From: Clytia hemisphaerica
Taxonomy: Eukaryota > Cnidaria > Hydrozoa > Leptothecata > Clytiidae
DNA length: 64,000 nt
NCBI GenBank assembly: GCA_902728285.1
Contig: CACVBU010000600.1
Coordinates: forward strand, 1,963,883-2,027,882
Direction: 5' to 3'
Below are positions 33,893 through 47,800 of the stretch, one piece after another; within the stretch, counting starts at the first letter, position 1, and the number at the start of each line of letters is the position of its first letter. Both the position numbers and the translations under genes were made by a program. The notes below the pieces were generated by a model that saw only the letters and a list, made by a program, of their open reading frames with translations, had not been told where the DNA came from and did not search any database.

Positions 33893-36838
33893 TAAAAAAT
33901 TTAAAGGCATTAATTATGTTACAAATATGTTCAAACCATCGCGTACCATAAACTCTACTGTTCTGATGGTTATTAATCGGAACATCAAATGTAAAGTCCT
34001 TTTCATCTTGAAATTTCACGATCTTTTCGATACTCCGTTTGTGAGAAAACCTGTCTGCTAAAAGCACCATCTTTTTCCGTTCGTCTTTGTTTACAAATCT
34101 TTTTGAGGTCAATTCTTGGACAACTTCAAAAAATATCTACAAAATGTGTAACCGGTACATCATGTGCCCGAGTTTAGGAGTTGCCATAAAGCCATTATGG
34201 TAATAACCGGGAGGGCACATTGCTATACATTGTAGAAATCATCTAAATTTTAGATTTTTTTTCTAGATTCCTTCACGACTTTCAAATTTTTAAAGGGCGC
34301 AGTAAATAAAAAGGTGGAACCTAACCCCCAAAAAAATCTTGACTGAAAAGTGAACGATACGCCAGTTATTTAAGTTTTAATTTTGAACTCCAATTTCATG
34401 CCCCCCCCCCGGTACAAAAGATTTCGCCTGATAAAAAATATTAGTAAGCATGCTGAATGAAAATGAAAATATTCAAACGAAAAAGGAAAGATAACAGCAT
34501 AGCATAGAGAAGGGTAAGCTTGAAAACATGATGAAACTTGTTTCACAATGGCTTGCCGATGTTTTAGGGCTAAGGAGCATTGAAATCAAACCATGACTAG
34601 TTTTAGGCATAAAAACACAACCCTTACGTTCCTATAAAGATAGCTTTAACTCTTTAAAGGTAAAATCTAATGAAACTTCCACAAATCCGAAATTTGGCCC
34701 AAATTTGTCTAAACAATTTCTTTTGAAAATCTTTGAAGTTATAAATTTTAAGGGTTACAGTATAAATTGAAAAACACGTCGAAAATTTGGCTTCGTCACT
34801 TTTTGGGTACTTTCATTCTGCATCACTATGCAAAAAATCAGAAAAAAATAATAGGCCAATCACGAGAAAAGCTGGTAACAGACGATCAAACGAACGAACG
34901 GACGAACAAAGCTTAAATTAAAGGACCTCCGAGGGGTTGAGATCCAAAAAGAAAATTAGCTCCTAGAATGGGGAAAATAGCGTAAAAGTTTCCAGTGAGG
35001 ATAGGTTTATTTGATTATTTTCAGTGGGGACAAAAAATGGAGAATAATTTTCCACCGGGGATGATATTTTGGATAATTTTTCCAGTGGGAAGGGGTCTGT
35101 GAGAAGGGGGTGTCATAATAAACAATCTGTTAACTTTTCATTAAATTTTGATCATATTATATTGTTATATAAGATAAAGATTTTAAGATCTTTCAGGATC
35201 GTTTCTCTTTCGTCTTTCGATACCTAGGTATCTCTGAAAAGTGGTAGACAAAATTAAAAATAGCCAACATTTACTTGACGATCTCACATATTTACTGAGA
35301 AATTTCAATGTTGACTTACAAAATTCACAAAAAAAGTATGGCATTCTAATTTTGCCATTTCTTTTGTTTTGTTTTTTCCATGGTGAATTTTAAAATATAT
35401 GGCTGCATGAACATATAAACGACTGGACATCCATCTCCTTTGTATTTTTGAAGATAACACTGCTAGCTTCGTTGCCGCCTCGTTAAAATCATCAAACGAA
35501 ACAATAAATTCTGATGGTATACCTCTTGGGAATACCTTGCTAACAACGTCAAAATTTCGACAAAAGTCTTTGTTGTTCTACTTTTCTCAAGTCTTTTATC
35601 TATATCATAACAAAGATAACAGAGGCAAAATCATCGTCAGCTTGTCAAAACTCCGACTAATATTTCCAAATTTTGACTTAAAAGTGTCTAATAATTTTAG
35701 AGAGTGTCACATTCTAATTTCAATATTCTTATGGCACAGGCTCTCAACTTTGGCAAGCTATTTTTTTCAAGTCATGAAAAAAATTATTGGAGTGACAAAA
35801 GGGATTCAAAAGTATACACGCAGTTGAAATTCTGCATTTCAGAGTTGAAAATGTTGATAAAATATATTGCAAACTCGTGAAAAAATTTGAAAATAATTTT
35901 TTTGTGCATTAGGAGTAATGTGCAAGCTCTATCAATCATTTTACCTAAACAATTCAAAGAAATAAAATTACGACGGAATATTGTCGGATTTTTTATAGCA
36001 ATTTTGAAATACAGGCGGCAACGAAGCTCGCTTCAAAGAGACAATAAAAGATAGATGTCCAGTCGTTTATATGTCCATGATGGCTGTAAATGACACTTTC
36101 GATATTTGGCGTGAAAGAAAGAGTCCCATTCAATTAAAGTACATTTCAAATTAGCTGGCAGTAAATTTTCAATTGCGTATTACTTTTGATAGATTTCGAA
36201 TTAGATAGCGATTTTATACTTTTTGGAAAGGCAATCCGGAGTGGAATATTATGCGTATAAAATTTTTCTAAAATTTTCAAACACAAAGATGAAAAACGAA
36301 AAAGAAAAAATTCAGCTTTTTATCTAGCAATGCTATAACTACCATTTTTGGACTTGAGAAATTTCAATCTTTGCCCATGCCAGCTGTGAAAAAAAAAACA
36401 ATTCAGTCGAAAAGATATTGGGCACGAAAGGAGGCTAGTTAAATCTTATTTAGGGACGAGGTTGCATAAGGTTTTTATATATTTTCTTTTAAAACATGTT
36501 GATTTATGAAAATATGAAAAAAGTATTGGTCAGATTTTCCAAAATTTAGTCCGAAAGCTTTGTTTTTCTCCCTTTTTACATACACCCTTTACGATGCACC
36601 TCGGAAAACCTGAAAAACGTAGAGTATCCTTAACGACCGCGCCTACGATATTTGGCTTTGAAAAATATTAAAAATAACTTTAAACTTAAAGTCTAGGATT
36701 TACAATCCTGTTGAATTGCTTTCAACCTTCATTCATGCTAATTCCAATAAGATTTGAAATCATAAGAAATTCTTCCCATGTGAGCGTCTTTTTGGCATAA
36801 AAAAAAACTAATGACAATAAATTCGAAAGAAAGAAACT
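33893..36838. other. Gene-free stretch between the secreted protein gene and R1
   Basis: It contains a relative of the 322-bp repeat (about 34640-34960, ending in ACGAACGGACGAAC text) and a half copy of the 33605 MITE family at 34985-35113 (right end GGTCTGTGAGAAGGGGGTGT). A worn inverted repeat spans 35395-36085 (GACTGGACATCCATCT facing AGATGTCCAGTC). No supported exon. Confidence 0.5.
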
Positions 36839-39800
36839 TCAGTGTATGGGTTGGTAATAAACAATATCGTCATCATAACATTCTCCTCTACAATAAGGAC
36901 AGTTGACCAATTGTAAGGATTTGTTGAAACAAACGCTTGTACTCATCAATACATATCCATCAATACCCTAAACGAATAAAAGTAAGAGTGTTGGGAGTAG
37001 GGTGGATTTGCATCACTATTAAACCCACTGAAAAAATTTGGCTGAAATTTCGTTCCCAGTGGAAAAGAATGTCCTATAATTTGAATTATTTCAATGTAAA
37101 GATTGACACTTCTAAAGCATTCCCGTTGGGTTTTTGATATTGGAACAATAGGATTTCTATCCATATTGAATTTCTATAGAAAGGATATTCAACCGGGGCA
37201 GTGAGACAGGGGTGTGTAAACCAACTTACTTTGACTCTTTTACAGGCGGCGCACCCTTTAGCGTTCAATCCATTGTTCAATGCATGCTTGACATCTTCTC
37301 CCTATGAAAAAGATACGTATCATTTGATATACAGAAATACAGCCGCTTTAAGACCAACTAACTGTCAGCTCTACTGTGATTTGACGTCAAATCTTAAATT
37401 GATCGTACTGACGTCGGTATGTTTTTGAACTTCAGGCGGCTGTATTTCTTTAAGTGTTTTAGTCAGAGATTTGTTGTAATACAATATATTGCTCAGAATT
37501 TCATGCTCTATCAGATGATACCAATCATTTTCGTTTATTTTGACTTTTGAAACTAAGCTTCTCTACCCCTTATTTTCCCTTGCAGTTTTGCCTATGACGT
37601 CACTATTTTGGTCACAAAAAGTTTTCCCAGGCCTAATCCGCGTCCTCCCTCTCAAAAATATTGTGTAATATACTGTTCTTTGGAATAGACTAAAAATGGC
37701 TAGGTCGTAGAAAAGTTGTCACGGAACCCCAGGCTTAGCCCCCTACTAATATGCAATATTTTAAGGTTTTTGTTTTGTTAGCCAGAACTTTATTTAATAA
37801 CCTAATCTCGTACCCAGAAGCCGAACGTGATAGAACCACCTTTCTTGAGAATAAAAAAAAGTGAAGTAAGGGCTTGAGTTCGAGTTTGTTAATTACCTTG
37901 TATGGTGCATCACGTGGTGAGATTCCATGATCTGATAAAATTCTATCACAAAAAAAAAACACGTTAAAAGATCTTATACAATCAGACAGTCAAAATCAGG
38001 AAACTTAGAAAACTTAGTATCAAAACATTTCATAACGATGAAAATTTCGAATATTTTTTTGATTCAAAAACAATGATTATTGAGGGGTTGGGTGTGTTAT
38101 TAAGTCCTTTTTTTGGTGTGATGGCGTTATTTATGATATTAAAACGCGTGATGTGACAGTAAAAATAGTTTTTTTTGTGTGATGACACGACGAGAGAATA
38201 TTTTTAGGCGCGATAGCTTGATTAAAGACTCTGCTGGGGGCCTTATTATTCGTCAGAGTTCGAGAATTAACTGAATTTCAACATTTACTTTGACATCTGA
38301 TAGTAAATACAAAGAAACTTTCTTAAATGGGATAAAATATTGCGGGGATTAAATTAAGCGGTTGAGCTCACCCGCAAAATTTTAAGATTTCACGAGGACT
38401 TAATTCCGCGGATGGCACTGATACCATTTTTCACAATTTTGTACCTTTTACTGCCATGCTTGTGGTTGTTGGTTGTAGTACGCCTTATTAGCGCTGCTTT
38501 GATATTGTTTGATCCCAGTAAACATTACAAAATTAGATTTTTTGACATTTTCTTACGCTTTGTTTAAAAATATTTTGCGGATGAGGCCTTACCGAATTTC
38601 CATTAGGACTTAATTTCGCGGATGACATACCCAAATCCACGCCAAAATTTAATTTCCACGAAATTTTATCCTGTTAAAGTATCCTAACTTCAGCATACCT
38701 TCCTGTATCATATTTGTCACGTAAATCTAACGCAACTTTGAAAAAACCATGCTCTGTTTCAAAGCCTTCAACATTTTCTGCACATGTACCATGCTTTTCA
38801 AATTCGTGTTTCCTAAGGTGGTGAAGAAAGAAGAATTGCCATCAGTATCACAGTGTATGAGTATGTGGTTAAGTATCTTGAGTAATCTCTGACCAGATTT
38901 TGATTACTCTACAACCGCATGCACTTAATGAAATACACTATATTCTCAGTTTTCTAAGATTTAGATCATGTTCGCACGTAACTGTTTCGTTTCGCTCCGA
39001 AACGAAATGAAGCCATTTTATTGGTTTATTGCATTTTTGTTTTATTTTTTATTTTAGTCAATGAGTTATATATTATATATAGAAATGAAAAAAATTTCAT
39101 TGGTTAGAAGTGACGTAAATATTGAATTTAACCAACAGAATGGCTTCATTTTGGAGCGAAATGGAACGGGAGCGTGTGAACGTGGTCTTAAACAACTGTT
39201 CTTTCTTTAAACCACCTTTAATTTCACAATCTTCTGCTGTCCACGGACGTCTTTTTCTTTAATCGATTTTAAACTCACCAAAAATCATATTTATCAGAAT
39301 TGACAAACAAATTGGGCCAATACTTCATCATGCGATCTTTTAAATCCTAAAAAGCAATTGATAATAAGATAATTCAGCACGATTTCATTAGACAGTTCAA
39401 ATTGTGGAGCTAAGCTAGAGAGGCTTGGTAAAACCTTTACAAAACGATTTGCAATTAACTTGACGCTCTCAATTTGACGTTCTACTATTGGACAACCTCC
39501 CTTATTCAATGAAATTTAAAGTCCCCGTCAACAAGAAACTCTTATAAACGACGCTCCCTTATTCGATGAAACTCTAATTCCCCTTGAAGATCGGATTAAA
39601 GAGCGTCAACTGTATTTTCCGCGACTTTTCCCTCAATCAAAAGCCAAAAGTTTAAAAATCAAATGGGAAACCACAATACGGATAAGTATAAAAGTAAAGA
39701 AAATCCTATTAAGTCTGAAAAGTCGAATTCCACTGGGACTCAATTTAAATTAACCCAAATTTGTCTGAAAGTTATTGAAAATTTATGATTACGGAGATAA

Positions 39801-41479
39801 ATCCTGTAGTAGAGAATGCACTGTCTAAATGATTTGCAAATTACCTTGATTTTATTGTAATCGAATTTTTGATGCGAACAGTATTGTGGGTTATAACCAC
39901 CATTGCTGCATGATGGCCATAAACCGTGGAGAATCCAAGAGTCAACGTATTTTGGGATGACACATTCGTGGTAACCGGTCACCTTAAAGTGATCATAAAA
40001 TAAGTAGACAGTACAACCCTGGGGATGGGGTTCTAGGGTTGAGGGATGCTTGGGTATGTGCGTGTCGGACCTCCGAACCCTGACCCTCAGAGAGACTGAT
40101 TTTTCCTGAAAAGGTTCTAGACTTAAAAAAAATTTCTTCCACTTTCGAGAAAGTCCTACCCTTAGAGAGACTTTTTTACATTTCTTTCTCTCAAAATCAA
40201 AACATAGGGTTTTACAAAAATGGAAAGAATGGATACAATGTGGATATAAAGAGCCCAGTCAAATAATATAAGGGAGATTTTGGTATAGATCCAGAAAAGG
40301 GGGTGTGAGAAAGAGGATTTAATTCTTAACATTACACAAATTTGAAAAAATGCCGCAAATTGAAATGGGCTGCTCAGATTTTTAAAAAGAGGCATACATG
40401 AAGATTTTTAGCTTGGCTACAATATCCATTAGGAAGAAGCAGGTGTTATAAAGTGCTTACATTTTCTTTTTCACATGCGGAGAAAGGCCATTGGGTGACC
40501 AACAGAAAAACATCCCAATCATTTTTATCGTGGTTTATTGGACTATCTTTGTGGTGCCCATGCCTGTAAGATAAATACAGTGGAATCTCCATAGCACAAA
40601 CAAACAAGGGAGGCTAAAATTTGTTTTGAGCTAAGGAAATTTCGAGTTGTAGAATAATATTTCTCAGGCATTATTAGCCGAAGGGGCCATAAGATTTGTT
40701 CGAGTTAAGGTTAAATTTGAGTTATATAGGTTCAACAGTAAGAACAAATGGTCGAGATCGAGGAACAATTGTACCCGACTTTTGGGCAACAAATAAATAT
40801 ATGTTCAGATAAAAAGTAAACCCACAAACATACAACTCAACTTGTCGTCTCTTCATTCAGGCGTAGTAGAAAATAAGCCAAAGATAATGGAAGGGTCAAA
40901 TCGTAATATACAAACTGATTATCCTGCCACTATTATCGTATAGCACCAAATTTGCTGCCCATAAGATTATAAACGACTGCCAGTCTAAACTCAGCCCAAA
41001 TGAGAATGATGGTTATTGCATATAATTTCCAGTTATTTGCCATTAGAGTTTAGGTGTAACTGACAAAAAATAACTGGCGGGTTACTAAAAATACCCCCTT
41101 CTCACAGACCCAGTGGGATTTTATCAGCCAATGGGGGTAAAAATAACGGACAAAAACTCGATGGGGATTGATATTCCCTTGTTTTTATGGCTGGGGATTT
41201 GAATTTTATTTTTTTTGAGCATAACAATTCAATGGGTATGAAAAAAATATCACAATTTTTTGTAGTGAGGATTTGCTTATCTGTTCATTTTTAGTGGGAA
41301 CAAAAATAAGAATAATCTTCCACTGGGGACGATATTTCGACCAATTTTTCCAGTGGGAAGGGTTTTCAGTGGGTTGTGAGAGAAGGGAGCAAAACGGAAA
41401 CAAGACACAACACTTACCATCTTGATTCAGCGATGGCCAATACAGCCAATATCAATATCACAGCATATAAGGTCTTCAT
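36839..41479 (-). CDS. Secreted ribonuclease T2, paralogue R1
   Basis: Eight exons: 41479-41418, 40563-40461, 39982-39845, 39346-39279, 38812-38699, 37942-37897, 37301-37230 and 36967-36839. This gives 243 residues with all phases consistent. A signal peptide (MKTLYAVILILAVLAIAES) is followed by a short HGHH linker, then the RNase T2 core. CAS I is WILHGLWPS with catalytic His74; CAS II is FWKHEFEKHGTC with His126, Glu127, Lys130 and His131. Late features are GCAAC, CPYC and a YYQP tail. Family knowledge: T2 enzymes cleave single-stranded RNA via 2',3'-cyclic phosphate, in lysosomes or outside the cell. It is first (3'-most in array order) of three tandem copies. An acceptor (TTTTTTTCAG) 19 bp before the ATG implies a 5' UTR intron or trans-splice site. 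MITEs at 40576 and 41093 lie in intron 1. Confidence 0.93.
37000..37218. repeat. Partial MITE in R1 intron 7
   Basis: The right end CCGGGGCAGTGAGACAGGGGTGT matches the 30612 family; the left end is lost or worn. A separate inverted repeat (ACAGAAATACAGCCGC facing GCGGCTGTATTTCT) lies at 37331-37449 in intron 6. Confidence 0.5.
38965..39190. repeat. MITE, GTTCGCACGTAACTGTTTCG family
   Basis: The ends are inverted (TCATGTTCGCACGTAACTGT / GGAGCGTGTGAACGTGGTCT). It lies in R1 intron 4. A sister copy is at 55640-55815 in R3 intron 7. Confidence 0.7.
39467..39613. repeat. CAGTTGAC-family MITE in R1 intron 3
   Basis: The right end AAGAGCGTCAACTGTA and the interior AACAAGAAACTCTTATAAAC match 1449-1624 closely. 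Confidence 0.65.
40576..40740. repeat. TA-flanked MITE in R1 intron 1
   Basis: TACAGTGGAATCTCC at the left and GGTTCAACAGTA at the right, with internal TTCGAGTTAAGG text typical of the CAGTTGAC group. Confidence 0.5.
41093..41390. repeat. MITE, CCCCCTTCTCACAGACCC family, in R1 intron 1
   Basis: Begins ATACCCCCTTCTCACAGACC; ends GGGTTGTGAGAGAAGGG. The interior has CCAGTGGGGAT-like units shared with 33605, 45045 and 53369. Confidence 0.75.
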
Positions 41480-42281
41480 TGCTAAAGATAAATTATTGCT
41501 GAAAAAAACAACAACAGAGTAAACAAAAAACCTTTAAAATTACTTTGAAAATGAACCACTTGAGGACTGAAAAGCAGATTGGCAGATATAGATTGGCCAG
41601 CTAGTTCTGCTGTACAAAGCTCTTTAAATGAAAGACTTAAAACAATGTCAAATGTTTTATACCTGCAATATTTTTCATACCAATTTCTCATGTCAAATTA
41701 TTTTATTGCAAATACTTGGTTTTGAAGCAACAAATACAAACTTGATATTAAAATTTGATATTGTATATATCGAAATACACGATAATTCAATCCCTCTTTC
41801 TCTTTTCAATTGTCAAATAGAAACATAATGCTGTGACAAGGTCAACTTCTTGTAACTTGTAAAACACAATATTACGAGGTTTTAGTTTAAAACATAAAAT
41901 GCACTTTTTTTCCATTTGGAGTTTCATAAAATCAAATAAAATTTTTTCCTTGAATTAGTAGTAGATTAAATTTCGCGTGGATTACTTTTCGCGATTTTCA
42001 CAAATTTTGGTCATCTAAAATCCCAAAAAAAAGCCAAAAATCCTAGGAAAATGAAAGAAATCGGGAGAAAAAGTGGCAAAGTCGCGAAATTTTGTCAATG
42101 CAAAAATTAATCCACTTAAAGATAGTAGATAGTGCAGAGATAGTAGTAGCAGTAGCAGCAGTAATTATTCCGCAGTATTTCTCAATATTTTGCTAAAATA
42201 ACTGTCAAAAAAATTCACGGACGATATTGACTTTCCGCGCAATGCATCTTTGGTAATCATTCGGGGAGAATTCGGAAAGCC

Positions 42282-42741
42282 GATATCAGTCTGTGCCACC
42301 AACTCGATCGGGAAGATTCTTCCAAAATGGGAAGATTCTTCCGAAATGGGAAGAAGCTTCCCGAACGGGAAATTAACTTGACTCCCGAACGGGAAGATCT
42401 TCCCGCTATTTTACTTACCTAGGACTTTTCGATCGGGTTGAAACTTCCCGTTTGGGAAGTTAACGCAGTTTTTTCAAAATTAAACCAAATTTCCACGGTA
42501 AAGTTTATTTTTCTTTCGGTGAAAAATCTTAAAATTTGATGCTTTATCAGCTCCAAAATGTTTCAACTTTCGCCGGTCATCGTACAGTTTCGCCGAAAGA
42601 TTCAGTCATTTTTTATCTTCCCAAAGAGGAAGAATCTTCCCAATCAGGAAGAAAAAATTCGCCTAAGTTCTTCCTGTTCGGGAAGTTTCTTCCCATTTCG
42701 GAAGAATCTTCCCGATCGGGTTAGTGGCACAGACTGGATAT
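42282..42741. repeat. MITE with long TIRs and GGGAAG/CTTCCC subrepeats
   Basis: GATATCAGTCTGTGCCACC and GGTGGCACAGACTGGATATC-type ends are inverted over ~35 bp, continuing into CGATCGGGAAGATTCTTCC. The interior has many alternating GGGAAG and CTTCCC motifs. Confidence 0.75.
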
Positions 42742-43159
42742 CGTCTATTGACAAGAAATTGATTTGGCATTTCACGGAAAAAATCATATGTATGTATATA
42801 TGTTGCCCATAAAAAATGATACCCTCTATATGTCTCCTATGCAAAAAGAAAAAAAAGAAATTACAAAATAGTAAAATAGTTTTGTAACACAGGTCACAGC
42901 ATGTGTCTATCAGAGCAAGAATTTATTATAGACACTGAATAACCAAGGAGCTATATTTTCATTGATTTCTCATGTTCTAGCCTTGTCCGCAGTAATGACA
43001 TTATTGTTCACTCCTTCATTAAACGATTTTTCGTAACATTTTAATCATTTTTCTCATCTTAACACAGTCATTTCAATTCCCAAATAAAAATTAAGTTTTC
43101 CTTAGAGAGGCGAACGCATCAAAATAATTGCTAATTACGTGTTGTTATGACGTTTCAAG

Positions 43160-43366
43160 TTGCAAGAAAGATACGAAAAACATGCTATGTATGAAAAATG
43201 GAATGTTGACACCAGAAATTTTCAAAATTTAACCTCAATAAAACCACCGATCCACCAAGAGCCTCCAAAATATTTCCATACCACGGTGAAGCCAAGACAC
43301 TCAAGTCTCATATATGTCGATCTTAGCTCTTCTCAGAAAGATGTTAGAGAGATATTGCAAACTTAA
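43160..43366 (+). pseudogene. Possible orphan terminal exon or gene fragment
   Basis: A 68-codon frame preceded by AAG acceptor-like sequence, no ATG start (TTG), ending TAA. Its composition looks protein-like (KWNVDTRNFQNL, IKPPIHQEPPKYFHTT, VKPRHSSLIYVDL) rather than repeat. No neighbouring exon could be joined, so it may be a transduced fragment, a last exon of an unseen gene, or chance. I do not recognise the family. Confidence 0.3.
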
Positions 43367-44853
43367 AATTCTGTATCATTTTAGGCCTTTTGTTTGATTT
43401 TTCTTGTCTGATGATGTTTTTCTCACAACAGATTTAATACATGTATCAGTTAAGTATTTTAGCATTTATTTCCAAATTTTTGGCGAGTAAAAGTACAAAA
43501 AGATAAAGATAGAGGACTTTTTAGATAAGAGATTATTAATCATTTTTCAAAATCAGAGAACTTCGAGCCGCCATGACAGTTGTCCTTTGCGGGCAAAGCT
43601 AGATCCTCGATTGTTTTCTTAAACAAAAGAAAGACAATGCTTCGCTCTCCACCGTTTTATACGTTGTTTTTCCAGTGTCTATAATAAATTCATGATCAGA
43701 GCCATTTATATTTTGGAGCAGTTTCGGCTTTTATTCAATTTTTAATGTTCTTAATTCTTTTCTACCCACAGACTAAAATGGGTGAGGTCATAAATTGAAA
43801 CAGAGATCCTTTGGTAGACAGTGGATTCTCCATATTTCGGACACGCACTGGTAATACACTCTTCTCGAGATGCATAAATTTATTGTTGTTCTCGTTTTCA
43901 AACAGATTTCATTGCTATGAAATTACACATTTAAACCAATTTAAATTCCCAAAAGGCAAACATTAACTCTAAAACAAAGTCTTTAATTCAAAATGTCTCA
44001 TGAGGTGTAAACAACACAATTATCACTGTGAATATGTAATTTTATAGCAATGAAATCTGTTTAAAAACGAGGACAGCAATAAATTTATGCATCTCGAGAA
44101 GATTGTATTCATGCAGTTCCGTGGCGTTAGCGGAAGTATAGGAGGCAAAATATTTATATGTTTCTTTCCTTTTTCAACCTAAAAGTTGCAAGAGTGCCTC
44201 TTTGGCTAGGATTACCCTTTGGCTACGCTCGTCTCTCTCGTCGCTCAATGTGAGAAATTATTTTACCCGTCGGCGTAAAGGGAAGAGAGGGAGAAGGAAA
44301 AAAATGATGCATGGTTTTAATGGATAGGGATTTCAAGATCGATTAATTAAAGCCATGATTAAAGCCAAAAAATCAGGTGTTGTAATATTTAGAGCTGCTT
44401 CAGAAGGAAATTTAGTTTTCAAAATATGATAAAATTTTTTTCAGCTTTGAGTAATTTTTTAGCCATCTGGTCTATTGCCATGCAATATAATAAAGAGTGT
44501 GACTCTACTAAAATAAGGAAAAGTTAAAAAAAGATAATATTTTGATCTTTCTATCAAGTAAGCAAAGTGAGCTTGAAATTTTTCAATCCACACTCATATA
44601 TAAAAGTCGTGACATTAATGGCTTATTTGAGAGATAAATCGTCTGATAAACTAAAGGTCATGGGTAAGAATCCACACACAATTTGCTTCATCGATCTAAT
44701 CCTTTTTTTACACTTTTTTCTATTGTCTTTAGGCGCGAAAAAAAGCCTGGGATGGTTTTAGGGTGGTAAAATGGACAGAATTGGCGGTAATTGGCGGCTG
44801 CAGTCGAAAAGGTGTATAGCAGCAAAAATTAAAATTCATTAGAAGTATAAATA

Positions 44854-47800
44854 TTATCCCCGGATGGGTTGGTAGTAAACTTTGTCTTCATCCAAACATT
44901 TATGTTCACAATATGGACAATCGATCACTTCTTTTGATTTACTCAGACAAACTACGGCAGCCGAAATGACATAACCAATATCCTGTCATAAAAAAGATTT
45001 TTAATTTTAATGTTACCTTTTAAAACACTGTTACCCTTTATAAAAACCCCCTTCTCACAGACTCGATAGAATTTTTTCAGCCAGTGGGTATAAAAATAAT
45101 TGACTGAAACTCGATTGGAATTGATATTCCCATATTTTTTATGGCTGGGGATTTCAAATTCTTTTGTTTTCAAGTCAGAAAATTCAGTGGGGATGTGAAA
45201 AAAGCATAATATTTTGCAGCGAGGATTGGTTTACTTGATTATTATCAGTGGGAAAATTGGAGGATAATTAATTTCCCAACGGGGACGATATTTTGGACAA
45301 TTTTTCCAGTAGGAAGGGTTCTCAGTGGGTTTTTTATACCGCCTGCCTATGTCACTTGGGGTGTTTGGAGGTGGGAAAAGGGATTGATATAAAATGATTT
45401 GAAAATTTCGGCCCTCCAACGCGCTTGGTGGATGTTTTGTTGACAATTTAATGATACATATAACAACCTTTAAAGCGTGAGGGAACTGGGTTCGAGTTTT
45501 CTTGTAAATTCAATACCGAATATTCAAAAGTCAACCGAGCTGTTAGTGTTGTAGGTTCTTTAGTCAAAAATGAAGGACGTCATCTGCCTCAATAAAAGAG
45601 ATACTGTAAAATATCAGAAAATTTGATTAGCTGCCAACTACAAGTGTTAATGGAATCTTGGCCCCTCAACTCAAAGAACTGGAGTACCAGAATAGTTTTA
45701 ACTTACTTTAATCTTTTGACACTGCACACATCCTGTCTTCCCCAATTCTTTGTTCAATGCATCGTTCAGATCAGAACCCTAAAGAAAAAAAATATTACAA
45801 AAGATATTTTTCATAATTTACGCTAGAAGAAGTATGTTTTCGATAGGTAGGTCAGAAGTATACGTTTCCTTCCCTTTTAGAGCTTTTGTAACTTCAAATT
45901 TTCAAAACAAAAATTGATTTAAATGCGCATACCTGCCGAAACTATAAAAAATACTGGTTCAGGACCGAAAAAATTGAGCGATCCTATATATGATGACAGT
46001 GTGATATTTGATGGGTTAAAAACCTTATAAATTTTCCCTTATGAAGACGCGTTCTAGCAATAGATTGCAAAATGTTAGCCTCTGTTGATATAACATATAG
46101 TCAGTGTTTGGGCTAATAAACCATCTTCTTAGGAGTAACTAACAATAAAAACAGGGGGGTCAGAGAGTTTAAACAGAACATTTCAGAATACCTCGTATGG
46201 TTGATCTCGTGGTGTGATTTCTTGACTGGCAAGAATGCTATCGAAGAGAAAGTAAGAGAGATTAACCTTACATTGTACAGAACCAAAAGAGTAGCGTGCT
46301 TACTCTTAGGTTCCAAATAAACGCCCCCCCGCTTGTTAATTTGAAAATTTTCCAACCCCCCCGACCTTATAGGATTCCCCGTTTATTAATTTTCAAGAAT
46401 ATTTTCAGCTGTCAAAGAGAGGGCCCCTTATTTTGCTCTAAATAGCCTGATTTTATCCCGCATCAGTGAGATTCTCGCGATTCCATTGGTCGAAAGACAT
46501 CACGCGGAGGTGGGATATAAACCGTATCTGTCTTCCTCGCATTCGATTGAGAAAAAAACTCGACAAGCCCCGCCACCAATGCGGTTTTTACTGACCCTGT
46601 ATATCCCGTATCCCACCTCGAGAAGACCGTGTAACTAATAATATTTGTCTTGTTTTTTGGTTTTTAGAAGTACAATTTCCAACCTCATCGGCAATTAGGT
46701 CCCCCCGTTTAACAAAATCTCGAAAATTTTCCAACCCCCTCCCCCCGTTTATGCGACCCCCTCGTTTATTTGTAACCTAAAAGTACCAGGTTCTGCCAAT
46801 CCTTTTCTCTCGATACACGGGCGGGATGGTATTATGCTTAACATCGCCCTAAGTACGTATTGTACCAAGAGTAGCCTACTATACATCTAGAATAGAATTG
46901 CATAACCTGGGAGAGTTCCCATTTGCGACGTGTATTGAACATTGATCGTTGTTAGAAACGAAGTATTCTCAAGAGAAAATTTTCTATTCCCACTGATATA
47001 ATTACATTAGTTTAGTACCAAAAAGATAACGGGGAGTAAACAACGCGAAAAGATATTAAAATTAGAAAAAAAATCACCCGCAGGCGGGTTTGTACAGGCT
47101 ATATATAATCAATCAACTACTTACTTTCCAATATCATGTTCATCACGTAAGTTCAATGCACTATTAAAGAATTCGTGCTCTGTTTTAAAGCCTGGAACAC
47201 TTTCTGCGCATGTGCCATGCTTTTCATATTCGTGTGCCCTAATTAAAGAAAAAGGATAAATTTGTCGACCAAACAGATTAAGTTTTGTATTGCCCTGTAC
47301 CATGTCATTTATCAAGATGCCAGTTCAAAGGTAATAAGCATAAACGGAACGCTGGTTGGACCTACCTGATGATTAAAGTTTTGATTGATGCGTGAGGCCT
47401 TTTCATTGAACATACAACTCTCTCGGTGTTTTTAAGACTGTACCGAAGAGATCTTAGAAAAGAGGGAAAAGAGAATTTTCGTTTCAGAACCACTTAAAGG
47501 GCCTGAGTAGAGCAAGTAGGAAAGTGTAACATAGTCAAGTGCTGGAACACCAAGAGGATAGTTAGTAAAATTATTTGTGTTACGGAAATTTGAGTTGTAG
47601 AGAGGCAGAATAGCATAAGAATCTCCTCAATTTTTTTCGCGTTTATGGAGATAATCAAGTTGAGGAGGTTCCAGTTATGGAAAGTCGATTAGTTGTAGTT
47701 TAAAGCAATGATGGAAAAAATCGTGGAAAAAGAACGAACGAGCGAACACAGATCGGAAAAACATCATGAGATGGTTACATGAATACATAACATCGTAACA

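Larger units (their letters stand above)
41480..44853. other. Spacer between R1 and R2
   Basis: Holds a CGCGAAA inverted repeat near 41960-42120, the MITE 42282-42741, a possible orphan exon 43160-43366 and an inverted repeat 43860-44105 (CTCGAGATGCATAAATTTAT facing its complement). No other exon is supported. Confidence 0.5.
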
